A stretch of 64,000 nt of DNA from Corynebacterium amycolatum (GTDB taxonomy: Bacteria > Actinomycetota > Actinomycetes > Mycobacteriales > Mycobacteriaceae), in assembly GCF_016889425.1 (NCBI RefSeq), contig NZ_CP069513.1:806001-870000 (forward strand), written 5' to 3'. Made by a program: the position numbers and the translations under genes. Below the pieces are notes generated by a model that did not search any database, was not told the DNA's origin, and worked only from the letters and a program-made list of their open reading frames with translations. Within the stretch, counting starts at the first letter, position 1. The number at the start of each line of letters is the position of its first letter. Positions 63,105 to 64,000 of this stretch are shown here, one piece after another.

Positions 63105-63704
63105 ATGAAAAAGCGTGTTGTCGCCATGTGCTTGACGACGGTCTTTGCGCTCGGACTCGGCGCTCCGACAGCAGTGGCCGCCCCGAATCCAGGAGCTGGT
63201 GAACCGTTCGCGCCGGAGGAGTGGGTACCAGTGCCCAAGCCAGCGGCAGTTGACCGCGGTCCGGCACCGGGAACCACTTGTGAAGCTCCGGGTTCGGTGG
63301 CCGAGTTCGTGGAAATCACCGGTTCTCGCTACGACGTTGAGGGCGTTGTTTCTACGAAGAATGACATTGGTGATGAGCCGATTCCGCTGACGCAGACCAT
63401 TAAGGAGTCCAAGACCAAGAAGTGGTGGACCAATATCTCTGTCAGCGTGAAGGTCAGCAAGGAGCTCAACCGCAAGTACTCCTGGGAGTACTCCCGAGAG
63501 ATGGTTTGGAGCCTCGGGCAGAAGATCGGACCATACGAAGTACGCAAGGGTGAAACTGGTCGTCTGAGCTGGGGATTCCTGGTTGACGAGTTCGCTGGAC
63601 AGACAGTCCGCTGCAACGCCAACTCGAAGACGTGGCAGCCGATTGGGCGCAGCTACTTTGGCGTGGCTCCGCGTGAGCGACATGTCGAGGTGACCATTCA
63701 GTAG
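63105..63704 (+). CDS. Secreted protein, paralogue 3 of 3
   Basis: The 199-aa protein has a Sec signal (cleavage probably after AVA near residue 25), a Pro-rich spacer and the two conserved cysteines (GTTCEAPG and VRCNANSK). The core is closest to paralogue 1: ITGSRYDVEG, IPLTQTIKESKTKKWWTN, WSLGQKIGPYEVRKGETG, LSWGFLVDEFAGQ and APRERHVEV. GGAG lies 6 nt before ATG. Last gene of the three-gene unit, followed by a strong terminator. Function unknown. Confidence 0.75.
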   Translation: MKKRVVAMCLTTVFALGLGAPTAVAAPNPGAGEPFAPEEWVPVPKPAAVDRGPAPGTTCEAPGSVAEFVEITGSRYDVEGVVSTKNDIGDEPIPLTQTIKESKTKKWWTNISVSVKVSKELNRKYSWEYSREMVWSLGQKIGPYEVRKGETGRLSWGFLVDEFAGQTVRCNANSKTWQPIGRSYFGVAPRERHVEVTIQ

Positions 63705-63741
63705 TTACACAGTTCTCTCTCCACACTCAGCACGGGTAAAA

Positions 63742-63778
63742 GGGGGCCTATTCACGAAAGTGAATAGGCCCCCTTTTT
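63742..63778 (+). terminator. Strong Rho-independent terminator
   Basis: A 14-bp perfect stem, GGGGGCCTATTCAC, closes with a GAAA tetraloop and is followed by TTTTT. It ends the secreted-protein operon. Confidence 0.93.
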
Positions 63779-63780
63779 GC

Positions 63781-63860
63781 TACTCCGGTGTTTTGCTATC
63801 CCGCTGTTTTGCTACTCCGGTGTTTTGCTATCCCGCTGTTTTGCTACTCCGTCTTTTTGC
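63781..63860. repeat. Five tandem 16-bp repeats
   Basis: Units start at 63781, 63797, 63813, 63829 and 63845. Units 1 and 3 are TACTCCGGTGTTTTGC, units 2 and 4 are TATCCCGCTGTTTTGC, and unit 5 is degenerate. The array reaches the stop codon of the LuxR-type gene. Confidence 0.9.
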
Positions 63861-64000
63861 TATTGCGCGGCAGCGGATGCCGGAGGCTGGAAGCCTGCGT
63901 CTATTGCTTTCAGAGCCAAGTCCAGGCGTGAGGTAGCCCCGAACTTATTGAACATGCTGGAGAGGTGCTTCTTGATGGTGCCCGGCGACTTGCCGAGTTC
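63860..64000 (-). CDS. LuxR-type DNA-binding protein, C-terminal fragment
   Basis: The last 47 residues of a regulator that enters from the right edge are present. The recognition-helix pattern GKSPGTIKKHLSSMFNKFGA, followed by TSRLDLALKA, is typical of LuxR/GerE domains, often the output domain of NarL-type response regulators. It ends with an Ala/Pro-rich tail. It is convergent with the secreted-protein operon. Confidence 0.82.
   Translation of the reverse strand, partial: ELGKSPGTIKKHLSSMFNKFGATSRLDLALKAIDAGFQPPASAAAQ

Noticed and set aside
63781-63860. Possible CRISPR array
   Set aside because: The 16-bp units are directly adjacent with no spacers, and no cas genes are present; it is a simple tandem repeat.

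Overview
The window looks like chromosomal DNA of a Corynebacterium (Mycobacteriales). The evidence is the Rv0224c-Rv0228/aftD-type cell-envelope block, a DtxR-like box in front of an iron-siderophore ABC operon, a luciferase-like monooxygenase paired with an FMN reductase of the corynebacterial CE1758/CE1759 type, moderately high G+C, and many genes with a TANNNT box 6-8 nt before the start codon (leaderless layout). The species cannot be fixed from sequence reading alone.

Layout. 1-5.6 kb: a choline locus with choline dehydrogenase (partial), a BCCT choline transporter, betaine aldehyde dehydrogenase and, unexpectedly, a phosphatidylcholine-synthase-like CDP-alcohol phosphotransferase. 5.6-9.1 kb: an unknown membrane protein, a YeeE-TusA fusion for sulfur import/transfer and a YdhK-type lipoprotein. 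9.2-17.6 kb: a complete kdp potassium system (small ORF-kdpF-A-B-C-D-E) behind a motif-rich upstream region. 17.7-23.7 kb: a peptide-type ABC importer operon with a 70-bp palindromic element at each end. 23.7-27.5 kb: SelO, a MOSC protein and an AbiEi/DUF559-like protein. 27.9-32.2 kb: fadA-fadB beta-oxidation genes and ohr. 32.4-37.6 kb: a ferric-siderophore uptake operon with a DtxR-like box. 37.7-48.2 kb: the conserved envelope cluster (methyltransferase, GT4, GT-C-like membrane protein, DUF3068, acyltransferase, AftD, DUF2613). 48.4-56.7 kb: a universal stress protein, a CynX-type MFS carrier, a NarL-type two-component system, tRNA-Gly(CCC), dCTP deaminase, UDP-glucose dehydrogenase and a YibE/F protein. 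57-61 kb: alaT-like aminotransferase, YceI, LLM monooxygenase and a frameshifted FMN reductase. 61-63.7 kb: a 63-aa Cys-containing secreted peptide divergent from a tandem trio of paralogous secreted proteins. A LuxR-type regulator is cut by the right edge.

The most novel-looking part is the 61.0-63.8 kb cassette. It holds three related secreted proteins, each with one conserved Cys pair and a shared W-x-(V/L)-G-(Q/D) / GP-x-x-V / (Y/W)-G core. A small secreted peptide next to them carries the QVKEYA string that also ends the first paralogue. The control region contains a 17-bp perfect palindrome plus further copies of its half-site. Other points worth attention are the Pcs-like enzyme in a choline locus, dispersed palindromic repeats (two families with two copies each), a decayed 90-bp duplication at the 5' end of the YibE/F gene, a pair of identical-core operators before the monooxygenase, and the single-base frameshift in its partner reductase.
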